From: Patescibacteria group bacterium
GTDB lineage: Bacteria > Patescibacteriota > Minisyncoccia > Phycocordibacterales > UBA5272
Direction of reading: 5' to 3'
Assembly (NCBI GenBank): GCA_030916895.1
Contig: JAUPVR010000004.1
Span: 1 to 45,065, forward strand
Length of the DNA stretch: 45,065 nt
Made by a program: the position numbers and the translations under genes. Positions 8,849 to 15,013 of this stretch are shown here, piece after piece. The stretch's first letter is position 1; each line of letters starts with the position of its first letter. A model generated the notes under the pieces. The model was given only the letters and a program-made list of their open reading frames with translations, had not been told where the DNA came from and searched no databases.

Positions 8849-8892
8849 ACCGCTGAAACAGTAACCGCGCTGTTCCAGCGGTTTCTGTTTTT
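8849..8892 (+). terminator. intrinsic terminator
   Basis: ACCGCTG-A-AACAG pairs with CTGTT-C-CAGCGGT (8849-8882), followed by TTCTGTTTTT. It ends the 8215-8839 unit. Confidence 0.85.
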
Positions 8893-8979
8893 ATAAGAGT
8901 TATTATTTTAAAATGAGGGAAATCAAAAAAACAATTAAAACTATGAATTTAAAAATAAAAAAATTATGATTAGTTTTGC

Positions 8980-8985
8980 TATACT
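8980..8985 (+). promoter_or_regulatory. extended -10 box TGC-TATACT
   Basis: Ends 9 bases before ATG 8995; predicted leader of about 2-3 bases. Confidence 0.65.
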
Positions 8986-8994
8986 TAAAACTGT

Positions 8995-9372
8995 ATGAAC
9001 AACACAACATATATCAAGTTTTCGGTCTATGCGACACTTGCAGGAGTTTTGTTTTCTGGGTACCTAAGCGCGACTAAGCTTTTCTCAGAAATTTGCGCTT
9101 TTAATGAAAGTTGTGCGTATTTTATGGGATATCCAGCGTGCTATATTGGTTTTGCGATTTTCCTCATGATGTTTATTGTTTCAGTCGCGGGAGCTCTTGG
9201 CCTTGTTTCAGCAAAAAATCTCTCGGGGTCACTTAGCGGGCTATCATCTGTTGGGGTTTTGTTTTCTGGGTACATAGTTTTTCAAGAGAACTTTGCTTTT
9301 ACAACTTGTACACTCGGATTTCTTTTTTACGTCTTGATTTTCTTTGTGAGTGCAAGAAAACTTACTTCATAG
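8995..9372 (+). CDS. VKOR-like four-helix membrane protein with an incomplete redox motif
   Basis: 125 residues forming four predicted membrane helices (about 9-27, 46-70, 78-96, 101-120). The segment ICAFNESCAYFMGYPACYIG between helices 1 and 2 resembles the loop-cysteine plus S/G-G-x-P region of vitamin K epoxide reductase homologs, and helix 4 (FTTCTLGFLFYV) sits where the CxxC centre would be but has only one cysteine. VKOR homologs re-oxidise DsbA-like proteins using quinone. A DsbA-like membrane thioredoxin is encoded at 43315-43974. The assignment rests on topology and spacing, not on a full motif, so it could be an unrelated four-helix membrane protein. Confidence 0.5.
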   Translation: MNNTTYIKFSVYATLAGVLFSGYLSATKLFSEICAFNESCAYFMGYPACYIGFAIFLMMFIVSVAGALGLVSAKNLSGSLSGLSSVGVLFSGYIVFQENFAFTTCTLGFLFYVLIFFVSARKLTS

Positions 9373-9386
9373 GTGTGTCAGAAAAT

Positions 9387-9420
9387 AAAAACTGCCTGTA
9401 CTATAAGGCAGTTTTTATTT
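9387..9420. terminator. bidirectional intrinsic terminator
   Basis: AAAACTGCCT (9387-9396) and AGGCAGTTTT (9406-9415) form the stem with A and T tracts on both sides. It lies between the convergent genes ending at 9372 and 9429. Confidence 0.85.
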
Positions 9421-9428
9421 TATAGAAT

Positions 9429-9815
9429 TTAGTGATGGACGTTTTGGTTGTGATGGTCTACAACACGACCGTAGTTATCCTCCAGGCGTTCGATGTCACC
9501 TTCATCAAATTCTCCCATCGCAACTTCTAAGAAAATAATTGGCTCATCAGTTGCCTCCATTCGGTGGATTGTACCGCGAGGAATTGTGTAAACCTTTCCA
9601 ACCTCAACCGGTGTTCGGTCATTATTTAGGGTAATGAATCCCTTACCAGAGAGGACTTTATGGAATTCATCTCGCTTGGTGTGTCTTTGAAGAGAAAATC
9701 CTTGTCCAGGAGCAACGGTGATTATTTTCACCGTTGAAACTTGATTCAAAGTAAATTGTTCAAATTGTCCCCAAGGGCGCTGTTCAACGAAGTGGTGTTC
9801 TAATTTGTCTATCAT
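9429..9815 (-). CDS. cupin, C-terminal phosphomannose isomerase type (type II PMI-like)
   Basis: 128 residues containing a single cupin barrel of the ManC/AlgA C-terminal type. It opens with RPWGQFEQF, then PGQGFSLQRHTKRDEFHKVL holds the metal-binding histidines and glutamate, and IPRGTIHRMEA supplies the last histidine. These domains interconvert mannose-6-phosphate and fructose-6-phosphate. Here the domain stands alone without the GDP-mannose pyrophosphorylase part. The GH130 and PMM-like genes at 15.0-18.8 kb give it a plausible role in mannose catabolism. Its own -10 box (TATACT at 9829-9824) ends 8 bases upstream of the ATG, so it is likely leaderless and independent of the sulfur operon behind it. 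Confidence 0.88.
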   Translation of the reverse strand: MIDKLEHHFVEQRPWGQFEQFTLNQVSTVKIITVAPGQGFSLQRHTKRDEFHKVLSGKGFITLNNDRTPVEVGKVYTIPRGTIHRMEATDEPIIFLEVAMGEFDEGDIERLEDNYGRVVDHHNQNVHH

Positions 9816-9823
9816 ATTAGTTA

Positions 9824-9829
9824 AGTATA
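9824..9829 (-). promoter_or_regulatory. -10 box TATACT of the cupin gene
   Basis: On the minus strand, 8 bases upstream of ATG 9815; predicts a leaderless transcript. Confidence 0.6.
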
Positions 9830-9859
9830 CACGGGGAGCGTAAAATTTGTAGGGAAGAT

Positions 9860-10333
9860 TTATACAAAAATAATTTGTACACCATCTGTTTGTGCGCGTT
9901 CATAGAACTGTCCAACAGTGAGAATGCCATCCAAATCGTCTCGCATATCTTCTTTCTTTAGTTTAAACATATCCATTGCAAGCTTGCATCCGTAGAGTTT
10001 ACCGCCAGCGGCTTTAATCATATCCAAAAACTCAGGAACTGGAGGGATATCGAGCTCCTCCATACCCTTCATCATCATCGATGTTGCGAGTGCTTCCATA
10101 CCAGGAACAGCTCCAACGATGGTTGGAATGTGCATGGCTGGGTTACCGACAGTTGCAACATGTAAATGTTTTGCCTTTTCTTTGTGGATGGCCTCAAGCC
10201 CGAAGAAGGTGAAGAACATTTCTGCTTCCATTCCTTCGGAAAGGGCTCCGTTTGCAAGAACAAGGGAGGCGTAGACACTCTCAATTGTTGCTTTTGAGTT
10301 AATAACGAGAACGCGTTTTAGTTTTTTATCCAT
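9860..10333 (-). CDS. DsrE/DsrF-like (DrsE_2) sulfur-relay protein
   Basis: 157 residues. The N-terminal RVLVINSKATIESVYASLVL and MFFTFFGLEAI, and the late GGKLYGCKLAMDMF with cysteine 116, match the DrsE_2 branch of the DsrE superfamily, in which that cysteine carries persulfide sulfur between partners such as TusA, DsrC or rhodanese. It is third in the minus-strand operon after the SQR-like flavoprotein and the DsrC/TusE homolog, 18 bases downstream of the latter. No membrane segment. Its role as a sulfane-sulfur carrier is established for the family; donor and acceptor here are inferred from neighbours. Confidence 0.9.
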   Translation of the reverse strand: MDKKLKRVLVINSKATIESVYASLVLANGALSEGMEAEMFFTFFGLEAIHKEKAKHLHVATVGNPAMHIPTIVGAVPGMEALATSMMMKGMEELDIPPVPEFLDMIKAAGGKLYGCKLAMDMFKLKKEDMRDDLDGILTVGQFYERAQTDGVQIIFV

Positions 10334-10351
10334 AATAATTAAAATTATTTT

Positions 10352-10663
10352 TTATAAACAGCTCATTGGCTTCATAATGCCTGCGATTTTTGAGGCATTT
10401 TTAAGGGGTCCCCCTGGAAATAGCGCATAAAATTCCTTAATGTCGACAAGTCCTGAAGATCCAACTTGGCGAATGGAGAGATGTGTTCCACCTGCATCCT
10501 GGTCGCGTAACCATTTGATGACTGCCCAATGTTTTTCTGTTAAGTCGTTAATACCCAGTTCTTTTGCAATTTCTTTGGCAATGTCTTCATTCCAATCACC
10601 CTTGTTGGTGAGGTATCCTTCCTCATTTACATCTACTTCTTTATTGGCAATAGTTTTTAGCAT
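10352..10663 (-). CDS. DsrC/TusE family sulfur-relay protein with a single C-terminal cysteine
   Basis: 103 residues. Motifs DVNEEGYL, GDWNEDIAKEIAKELGI, LTEKHWAVIKWLRD, LFPGGPLKNASKIAGIMKP and the terminal SCL are diagnostic. True DsrC has two cysteines on its C-terminal arm; here the upstream one is serine (S91 in KNASKIAG), leaving only Cys102. That pattern is typical of TusE-like sulfur carriers and argues against a trisulfide-forming dissimilatory DsrC. It starts 5 bases after the SQR-like gene and surely forms an operon with it and the DsrE homolog. Confidence 0.92.
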   Translation of the reverse strand: MLKTIANKEVDVNEEGYLTNKGDWNEDIAKEIAKELGINDLTEKHWAVIKWLRDQDAGGTHLSIRQVGSSGLVDIKEFYALFPGGPLKNASKIAGIMKPMSCL

Positions 10664-10668
10664 AATTT

Positions 10669-11925
10669 TTATTTCTTAATTTTCTTTCCGGCTAAAGGCA
10701 CACCTGGGCCGACAAAAGGAATCGATAATCCGCGCATCAGCACATTCCAGTATATATAGCGGAAGGCTAATTTGCCTAGGTGGTTTATCACCGTTGGTTT
10801 GAGTAAAGAGAATGGTCCAATAAAGGGGAGGGGAAATGTTCCTTCAACTGGTTCAATGTCGTAACCAAAATCAACTAAGAGAGCTTTCCCATCTCCTGAT
10901 TCTACGTAACAGTTTGCATGACCATCAAATTTCGCCGAAAGAGGTTTACCCTCAAGAAAACTCAAGATATTTTCTTCTAAGATTTCTGCTTCAAAATGAG
11001 CAACAGAGCCTGCTTTTGATGCTGGAATATTTGTTGCGTCACCAATAACAAAGATATTTTCATGACCGGTTGCTTGGAGGGTGTTTTTATCAGTCGGGAT
11101 GAAATTAAGTTCATCACCAAGACCTGAACGCGCAATGAGTGCGTCACCCATATTCGGTGGGATAGTCACAAGAAGGTCAAAAGGAACAGTTTTTTCATCG
11201 TAAGAACGAATAATATTTTCCTTTGCATCAACCTCTGAGATGGAGAAATCGGGTACAAGTTTAATATTTCTTTCTGAGAGCATGCCCCCCAAAACGCGCG
11301 ATGCTTCTGGTTTTGTAAAGGCACCTGAAAGTGGTGTAACATAAGTTATTTCCACCTTATCACGCATATTTTTTTTCTTGAAAAAGTCATCTGCAAGGAA
11401 AGAAAACTCAAGCGGAGCCACAGGGCACTTAATGGGCATCTCTGAGATGTGGATGACAAGTTTTCCACCGGGCCAGTCCTTGAGTGTGTTGTAGAGAGCA
11501 TTTGCGCCCTCAAACGTATAGAATTCATGCATATTTTTTCGCCACCTGTCGCCTATAAGGTTTGGAATTTGCTCAGGAGCAACTTGTGCTCCTGTTGCGA
11601 TGATGAGGATATCGTATGGCAGAACTTCACCAATATGAAGCACTATCTCTTTTTTTGTTGTATCGATTTTTTCGATACTATTTTGTATATAGGTAACACC
11701 ACGTGGGATAAAGTCACTCCTTCTTTTAACAACATCTTCTCTTCCATAGACACCAAAAGGAATAAAGAGAAAACCTGGTTGGTAGTAATGTTCACTTGCT
11801 TGATCAACAAGGGTGATGTCAAGGCCGTACTTTGTTCTGTGGTTTGCTAGTTTATTTGCAATCATGGTGCCGGCAGTACCCGCACCTAAAATGAGAATTT
11901 TCTTACGTGAAGAGATTTGTTCCAT
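10669..11925 (-). CDS. sulfide:quinone-oxidoreductase-like FAD flavoprotein
   Basis: 418 residues. FAD Rossmann motif ILILGAGTAGTMIANKLA, second motif IIATGAQ, FAD-binding IFVIGDATNIPASKAGS, and two cysteines in SQR-like positions: C167 in IKCPVAPLEF and C339 in HANCYVESGDGKALLVDF. The C-terminal LAFRYIYWNVLMRGLSIP matches the amphipathic membrane-docking helices of SQR. SQR oxidises sulfide to zero-valent sulfur. It heads an operon with TusE and DsrE homologs and is divergent from an ArsR gene. No respiratory genes are visible in the window, so the electron acceptor is uncertain; an FCC-like or persulfide-handling role is possible. Confidence 0.88.
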   Translation of the reverse strand: MEQISSRKKILILGAGTAGTMIANKLANHRTKYGLDITLVDQASEHYYQPGFLFIPFGVYGREDVVKRRSDFIPRGVTYIQNSIEKIDTTKKEIVLHIGEVLPYDILIIATGAQVAPEQIPNLIGDRWRKNMHEFYTFEGANALYNTLKDWPGGKLVIHISEMPIKCPVAPLEFSFLADDFFKKKNMRDKVEITYVTPLSGAFTKPEASRVLGGMLSERNIKLVPDFSISEVDAKENIIRSYDEKTVPFDLLVTIPPNMGDALIARSGLGDELNFIPTDKNTLQATGHENIFVIGDATNIPASKAGSVAHFEAEILEENILSFLEGKPLSAKFDGHANCYVESGDGKALLVDFGYDIEPVEGTFPLPFIGPFSLLKPTVINHLGKLAFRYIYWNVLMRGLSIPFVGPGVPLAGKKIKK

Positions 11926-11984
11926 GTAGTTTATGTTTTGGTTACTAATTTAGTTAGTTTATCACGCAATTTTTTCATGCACAG

Positions 11985-12013
11985 TTGACAGAAAGATTTC
12001 CAGGGTGTAACAT
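11985..12013 (+). promoter_or_regulatory. promoter of the arsR-grx-rhodanese operon
   Basis: TTGACA (11985-11990), 17-base spacer, TAACAT (12008-12013). The predicted start of transcription coincides with ATG 12020, making the mRNA leaderless. Confidence 0.7.
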
Positions 12014-12032
12014 TCAAATATGCATTTGAATG
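12011..12032. promoter_or_regulatory. perfect inverted repeat, candidate ArsR operator
   Basis: Arms CATTCAAAT (12011-12019) and ATTTGAATG (12024-12032) are perfect reverse complements around ATGC. The repeat covers the end of the -10 box, the predicted transcription start and the first codons of arsR, ideal for autorepression. The outer ATTC...GAAT ends resemble sites of SqrR/BigR-type repressors. Confidence 0.75.
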
Positions 12033-12298
12033 AAATAGCAACAACCATGAAGACAGTCGGGGAAGAGAGTAGGCTTAAGATACTCTGTACCCTCTTTGAA
12101 CACAAAAAAATATGTGTCTCCGATATTGCCTCTTCCCTTGGTATGAGTGTGGCAATTGTTTCTCACCACTTACAGGTATTGGAGAAAAAAGGTGTGCTTA
12201 CACATACAAGGAAGGGGAAGACCGTTTGCTATGACCTCTCAAATGAGCCAATTGTTAAAGATCTTAAGAAATTTATCTGTAAATATAAACAACCATAA
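12020..12298 (+). CDS. ArsR-family regulator, probable persulfide (SqrR/BigR-type) sensor
   Basis: 92 residues with a complete ArsR winged helix: helices around DIASSLGMSVAIVSHHLQVL and the wing LTHTRKGKTVCYDL. Cysteines are at 23 (RLKILCTLF), 32, 70 and 87 (KKFICKYKQP). C23 sits where SqrR/BigR have their first sensing cysteine in the second helix, and C87 is in the C-terminal helix like their second one; in those proteins the pair forms a polysulfide bridge and releases DNA. The ELCxCD metal site of arsenic sensors is not present as such. It leads the operon with glutaredoxin and rhodanese and faces the SQR-TusE-DsrE operon. The start codon lies inside the palindromic operator. Confidence 0.9.
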   Translation: MHLNEIATTMKTVGEESRLKILCTLFEHKKICVSDIASSLGMSVAIVSHHLQVLEKKGVLTHTRKGKTVCYDLSNEPIVKDLKKFICKYKQP

Positions 12299-12303
12299 AT
12301 ACT

Positions 12304-12555
12304 ATGAACACAATGAATAATTCAGTTACTGTTTACTCAACACCAACATGCCATTACTGCACCATGGCAAAAAATTTCTTCAAAACTCACAATGTTCCCT
12401 TTAAGGATGTTGATGTGAGTAAGAGTCGTGAGTCGGCAATGGAAATGATGATGAAGTCTGGTCAAATGGGAGTGCCTGTTGTCGATATTAATAGCAAGAT
12501 TATCGTTGGATTTGACCCGAACGCTTTTACTGACCTCCTTGGTCTTAAGAAATAG
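12304..12555 (+). CDS. glutaredoxin-family thioredoxin-fold protein
   Basis: 83 residues with active site TPTCHYCTMAK (C16, C19), cis-proline in MGVPVVDI and the closing IIVGFDPNAF: a NrdH/Uxx-type glutaredoxin. It reduces disulfides or persulfides in the cytoplasm. It starts 5 bases after arsR; ATG 12313 is a possible alternative start. In this operon it probably recovers thiols from protein persulfides, which is inference from context. Confidence 0.92.
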   Translation: MNTMNNSVTVYSTPTCHYCTMAKNFFKTHNVPFKDVDVSKSRESAMEMMMKSGQMGVPVVDINSKIIVGFDPNAFTDLLGLKK

Positions 12556-12569
12556 TAAACACCAAAAAC

Positions 12570-12986
12570 ATGAAAAAGAATTTTATATACGTTATTGGAC
12601 TTACAATACTTGTTGGTGGTTTTCTGTATGTTTCTTCCCTCGAAAAGGAAGTGACATCGACTTCTGAAAAAGTAATTAAGCATGTGACGTTTGATGAAGG
12701 TGTGCAGGTTATTGCAGGGAACCCATCAATGGTGATTCTTGATGTGAGGACACCGGAAGAATATGCTCAAGGACACTTGGCGGGGGCGATTAATGTAAAC
12801 GTAGAAAGCGGTACGTTTGATGAAGAGATTTCAAAGCTTGATAAAAATACTTCTTATTTTGTATATTGTCGTAGCGGAAGGAGAAGTGCTGTAGCAGTAA
12901 GTCGTATGAAGGATTTAAGTTTTTCTTCAACGTATAATCTCCTTGGAGGAATTCAAAGTATAAATCCAACAAGTCTAGTGCGCTAG
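12570..12986 (+). CDS. membrane-anchored rhodanese-like sulfurtransferase
   Basis: 138 residues: an N-terminal membrane anchor (about 4-22) and a rhodanese domain with ILDVRTPEEYAQGHLAGAIN and active-site YCRSGRRS (C100). With one N-terminal helix after a KK pair, the domain should face outside. Rhodaneses carry sulfane sulfur on the loop cysteine. It closes the ArsR operon 14 bases after the glutaredoxin, pairing an external sulfur carrier with the cytoplasmic SQR-TusE-DsrE set. Confidence 0.92.
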   Translation: MKKNFIYVIGLTILVGGFLYVSSLEKEVTSTSEKVIKHVTFDEGVQVIAGNPSMVILDVRTPEEYAQGHLAGAINVNVESGTFDEEISKLDKNTSYFVYCRSGRRSAVAVSRMKDLSFSSTYNLLGGIQSINPTSLVR

Positions 12987-13085
12987 ATAAAAAGGAAGCT
13001 TAGTTTTTTGTTTTGTATAAGTTCGCCACAGATTTAAGAAGGGCCCCTTTTTAGTTATTAACTAGTAAAAGGCTTCTGTCTCCTG

Positions 13086-13091
13086 TATCCT
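13086..13091 (+). promoter_or_regulatory. -10 box TATCCT
   Basis: Ends 14 bases before ATG 13106; leader of about 7 bases. Confidence 0.4.
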
Positions 13092-13105
13092 AGAAAAATA
13101 TCAAT

Positions 13106-13678
13106 ATGTATCTTCGCCTCATTGTAAACACACTTTGTGAGTTTGTTCCAATTGTCACATTTGTTTTGGTGAGCGAATACATCGGGTTTATTCAGGCGGT
13201 TTTCGCTCTTGTGGTTGCAACAGTAGTTGCTACGGCAGTTTCTTGGTATACCGAAAAACACATCCCTCGATTTGGTATTACCGCCGCAGTGTCTATTCTT
13301 ATTTTTGGTGCTCTTACACTTATTTTTAATAACCCATTCTTTATTATTATTAAAGATACGATTTACTATGCCGGTTTTGGTATTGCCCTCCTTCTTGGGT
13401 TTTATTTAAAACGGTCTGTCTTTAAATTCTTTTTTAATGATTTCTTTGCTATGACTGAGAAGGGGTGGAGAATACTTGAAACAAGGTGGGCGATCTTTTT
13501 TATTCTTCTTGCAGTTGCTAATGAATTTTCAAGGCAAATATTTCCTCCAGAAGCTTGGGTAGAATACAAGCTTGGGATTGTTATTATCACGTGGGTTTTC
13601 GGCTTTTATCAATTGACCCTTTCAAAGAGAGAAAGATTACCGGGAGCAAGTGAGCTTGGACTACGTATTAAAGAGTGA
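13106..13678 (+). CDS. yciB: septation protein A-like (YciB/IspZ family) membrane protein
   Basis: 190 residues with five to six membrane helices. The order GALTLIFNNPFFIIIKDTIYY, FFFNDFFAMTEKGWRILETRW and FILLAVANEFSRQ follows the YciB pattern (LTL..F.DxxFIKxKPT; W..L..RWA.FF...A..NE). YciB is an inner-membrane protein linked to division and envelope integrity. The KPT motif is replaced here by KDT. It stands alone. Confidence 0.82.
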   Translation: MYLRLIVNTLCEFVPIVTFVLVSEYIGFIQAVFALVVATVVATAVSWYTEKHIPRFGITAAVSILIFGALTLIFNNPFFIIIKDTIYYAGFGIALLLGFYLKRSVFKFFFNDFFAMTEKGWRILETRWAIFFILLAVANEFSRQIFPPEAWVEYKLGIVIITWVFGFYQLTLSKRERLPGASELGLRIKE

Positions 13679-13722
13679 TTTTTGCGCTATACTAGGTAGT
13701 ACGTAAAGAAGATTAAAGGTCT

Positions 13723-13728
13723 TATAAT
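13723..13728 (+). promoter_or_regulatory. -10 box TATAAT
   Basis: Ends 7 bases before ATG 13736; leaderless start predicted. A second TATACT-like box lies near 13689. Confidence 0.6.
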
Positions 13729-13735
13729 AAAAACA

Positions 13736-13927
13736 ATGATATATTTTATTTCTCGTATTTTAATTGTTATTGGTGGTTTGAACTGGGGTGCTATTGGTTT
13801 TGGAATTGTTTTTGGAAATAAAGATTGGAACATTGCTCATATTGTTTTAGGGAATCTTCCGATGATTGAATCTGTTTTTTATATTTTGATCGGCCTTGCG
13901 GCTCTTCGTGTCCTTTTGCCTAGGTAG
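13736..13927 (+). CDS. DUF378 family membrane protein
   Basis: 63 residues, two membrane helices. The motif ILIVIGGLNWGAIGF in helix 1 and the final YILIGLAALRVL are characteristic of DUF378 (YuzA-like) proteins. Biochemical function is not known for the family. It has its own leaderless-type promoter. Confidence 0.85.
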   Translation: MIYFISRILIVIGGLNWGAIGFGIVFGNKDWNIAHIVLGNLPMIESVFYILIGLAALRVLLPR

Positions 13928-14062
13928 ATTTACCCACAATAATTATTTTAGAGTATTAAGTGTCAGCAACACTCCAATCACAAGCCATCGTTGGGTTTGT
14001 TTGACTTATTATTATTTTTGGGTAAGGATGAGTAGCAGAGTAACAACTGTAAAAAGGGGAAA

Positions 14063-14524
14063 ATGATGCCTCGCATTGCACGGAACCTCCTCATGGTTTT
14101 TTGGATAGCGGTCATTCCATTTTCTGCACAAGCGTTGGAGGCAAAGCAATACCTTAATTTTAAAATCGTTATCCCGACAGTTCTTTTTCTTCAATCCGCA
14201 ACAGTCACTCAGGGTGTTGTCGTTAGTAACGAAGACGTGTCGCGTGGGTATGTGGATGTCCCCACCCAGTATGTCATTGTTTCTAATAGTAAAAAGGGAT
14301 TTATTTTTGAAGTAACACTTGGAGGCGCGCAATCCTTCACCGCCTTTCAGGTTATAAATCATAACACTGAAGCATCGACGAGGTTCTCTCTTTCGCTCAA
14401 TGCTATCAATACTTCAAACAAACAAATCTCTTTTACCCTGGTGTATCGCTTCTGGTTTAACCAGCCGGAAATACATCCCGGAATGTATCAGTGGCCAGTT
14501 GTGGTCACATTGATACAAAATTAA
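14063..14524 (+). CDS. secreted protein, beta-rich, unknown family
   Basis: 153 residues. It opens with a signal peptide (MMPRIARNLLMVFWIAVIPF, cleavage likely after SAQA). The mature part is a single beta-rich domain with alternating hydrophobics (YVIVSNSKKGFIFEVTLGG, QISFTLVYRFWF) and ends in GMYQWPVVVTLIQN, reminiscent of pilin-like DUF4402 endings but not decisive. AAGGGGAAA precedes the start (ATG 14063 or 14066) and a TTGACT box lies at 14001-14006, so it has a real leader. A terminator follows. It may be a surface or pilus-associated protein; this is inference. Confidence 0.72.
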   Translation: MMPRIARNLLMVFWIAVIPFSAQALEAKQYLNFKIVIPTVLFLQSATVTQGVVVSNEDVSRGYVDVPTQYVIVSNSKKGFIFEVTLGGAQSFTAFQVINHNTEASTRFSLSLNAINTSNKQISFTLVYRFWFNQPEIHPGMYQWPVVVTLIQN

Positions 14525-14525
14525 G

Positions 14526-14553
14526 AAACGCCTGTATGAATGGGCGTTTTTTT
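14526..14553 (+). terminator. intrinsic terminator
   Basis: AACGCC (14527-14532) and GGCGTT (14543-14548) followed by a T tract, directly after the secreted protein gene. Confidence 0.75.
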
Positions 14554-14565
14554 GTTTTCTGTGTC

Positions 14566-14820
14566 TTATGGTTTGATTTTAAAAAATCTTCGTATTATTT
14601 TTGCGAGCCGGTGATACCAATGTTCTACGCGATGATTTTTCTTGACCGCATTTTCTAAAGCGCTTTGTACATATTTACTTTCAAAGGAGAGTAAGATGAG
14701 ACCAATTGTGATTGGTATGATGCCATTTAAAATAGGAAGCACTAAACCAAGAACCCCAACGAAGAGAAGAACGACGGCAAGCGTAATGCGAAAAATTTTT
14801 CTAACATGATTAACGTTCAT
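14566..14820 (-). CDS. PGPGW-like small membrane protein
   Basis: 84 residues from ATG 14820. The ORF track start at 14886 is rejected because an extended -10 (TGC-TATACT, 14836-14831) lies 10 bases upstream of the internal ATG. Two hydrophobic segments, VVLLFVGVLGLVLPIL and IIPITIGLILLSFES, followed by a basic helical tail, match the layout of PGPGW-family transmembrane proteins although the PGPGW string itself is not kept. Function unknown. Confidence 0.65.
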   Translation of the reverse strand: MNVNHVRKIFRITLAVVLLFVGVLGLVLPILNGIIPITIGLILLSFESKYVQSALENAVKKNHRVEHWYHRLAKIIRRFFKIKP

Positions 14821-14830
14821 AGTGGGGCTT

Positions 14831-14836
14831 AGTATA
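14831..14836 (-). promoter_or_regulatory. extended -10 box TGC-TATACT
   Basis: Minus strand, 10 bases upstream of ATG 14820. It decides the start of this gene. Confidence 0.65.
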
Positions 14837-14991
14837 GCAAAGAGATTCATTTTTGAAATAAATAAAAAAACAATTGGTTTATCCACAGACTCTTTTTATG
14901 TATGCGTTGTACACTATGGGCATAGAAGCTTGGTTGACGGCACGCTTTCCCCTTTGTTTATCATGAGTACATTCTTTCATCTTCCACCTCA

Positions 14992-14997
14992 TATAAT
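14992..14997 (+). promoter_or_regulatory. -10 box TATAAT of the GH130 cluster
   Basis: Ends 16 bases before ATG 15014, predicting a leader of about 9 bases. Confidence 0.5.
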
Positions 14998-15013
14998 TTT
15001 TTAATGTAGCACC

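Noticed and set aside
13035-13060. AAGGGCCCCTTTTT stretch as a terminator for the rhodanese operon
   Set aside because: The palindrome has no loop, so it cannot form a normal hairpin.
14029-14066. A 12-codon upstream ORF whose stop overlaps the start of the secreted protein gene
   Set aside because: Its start lies within the probable -10/initiation region, so it is likely not transcribed.
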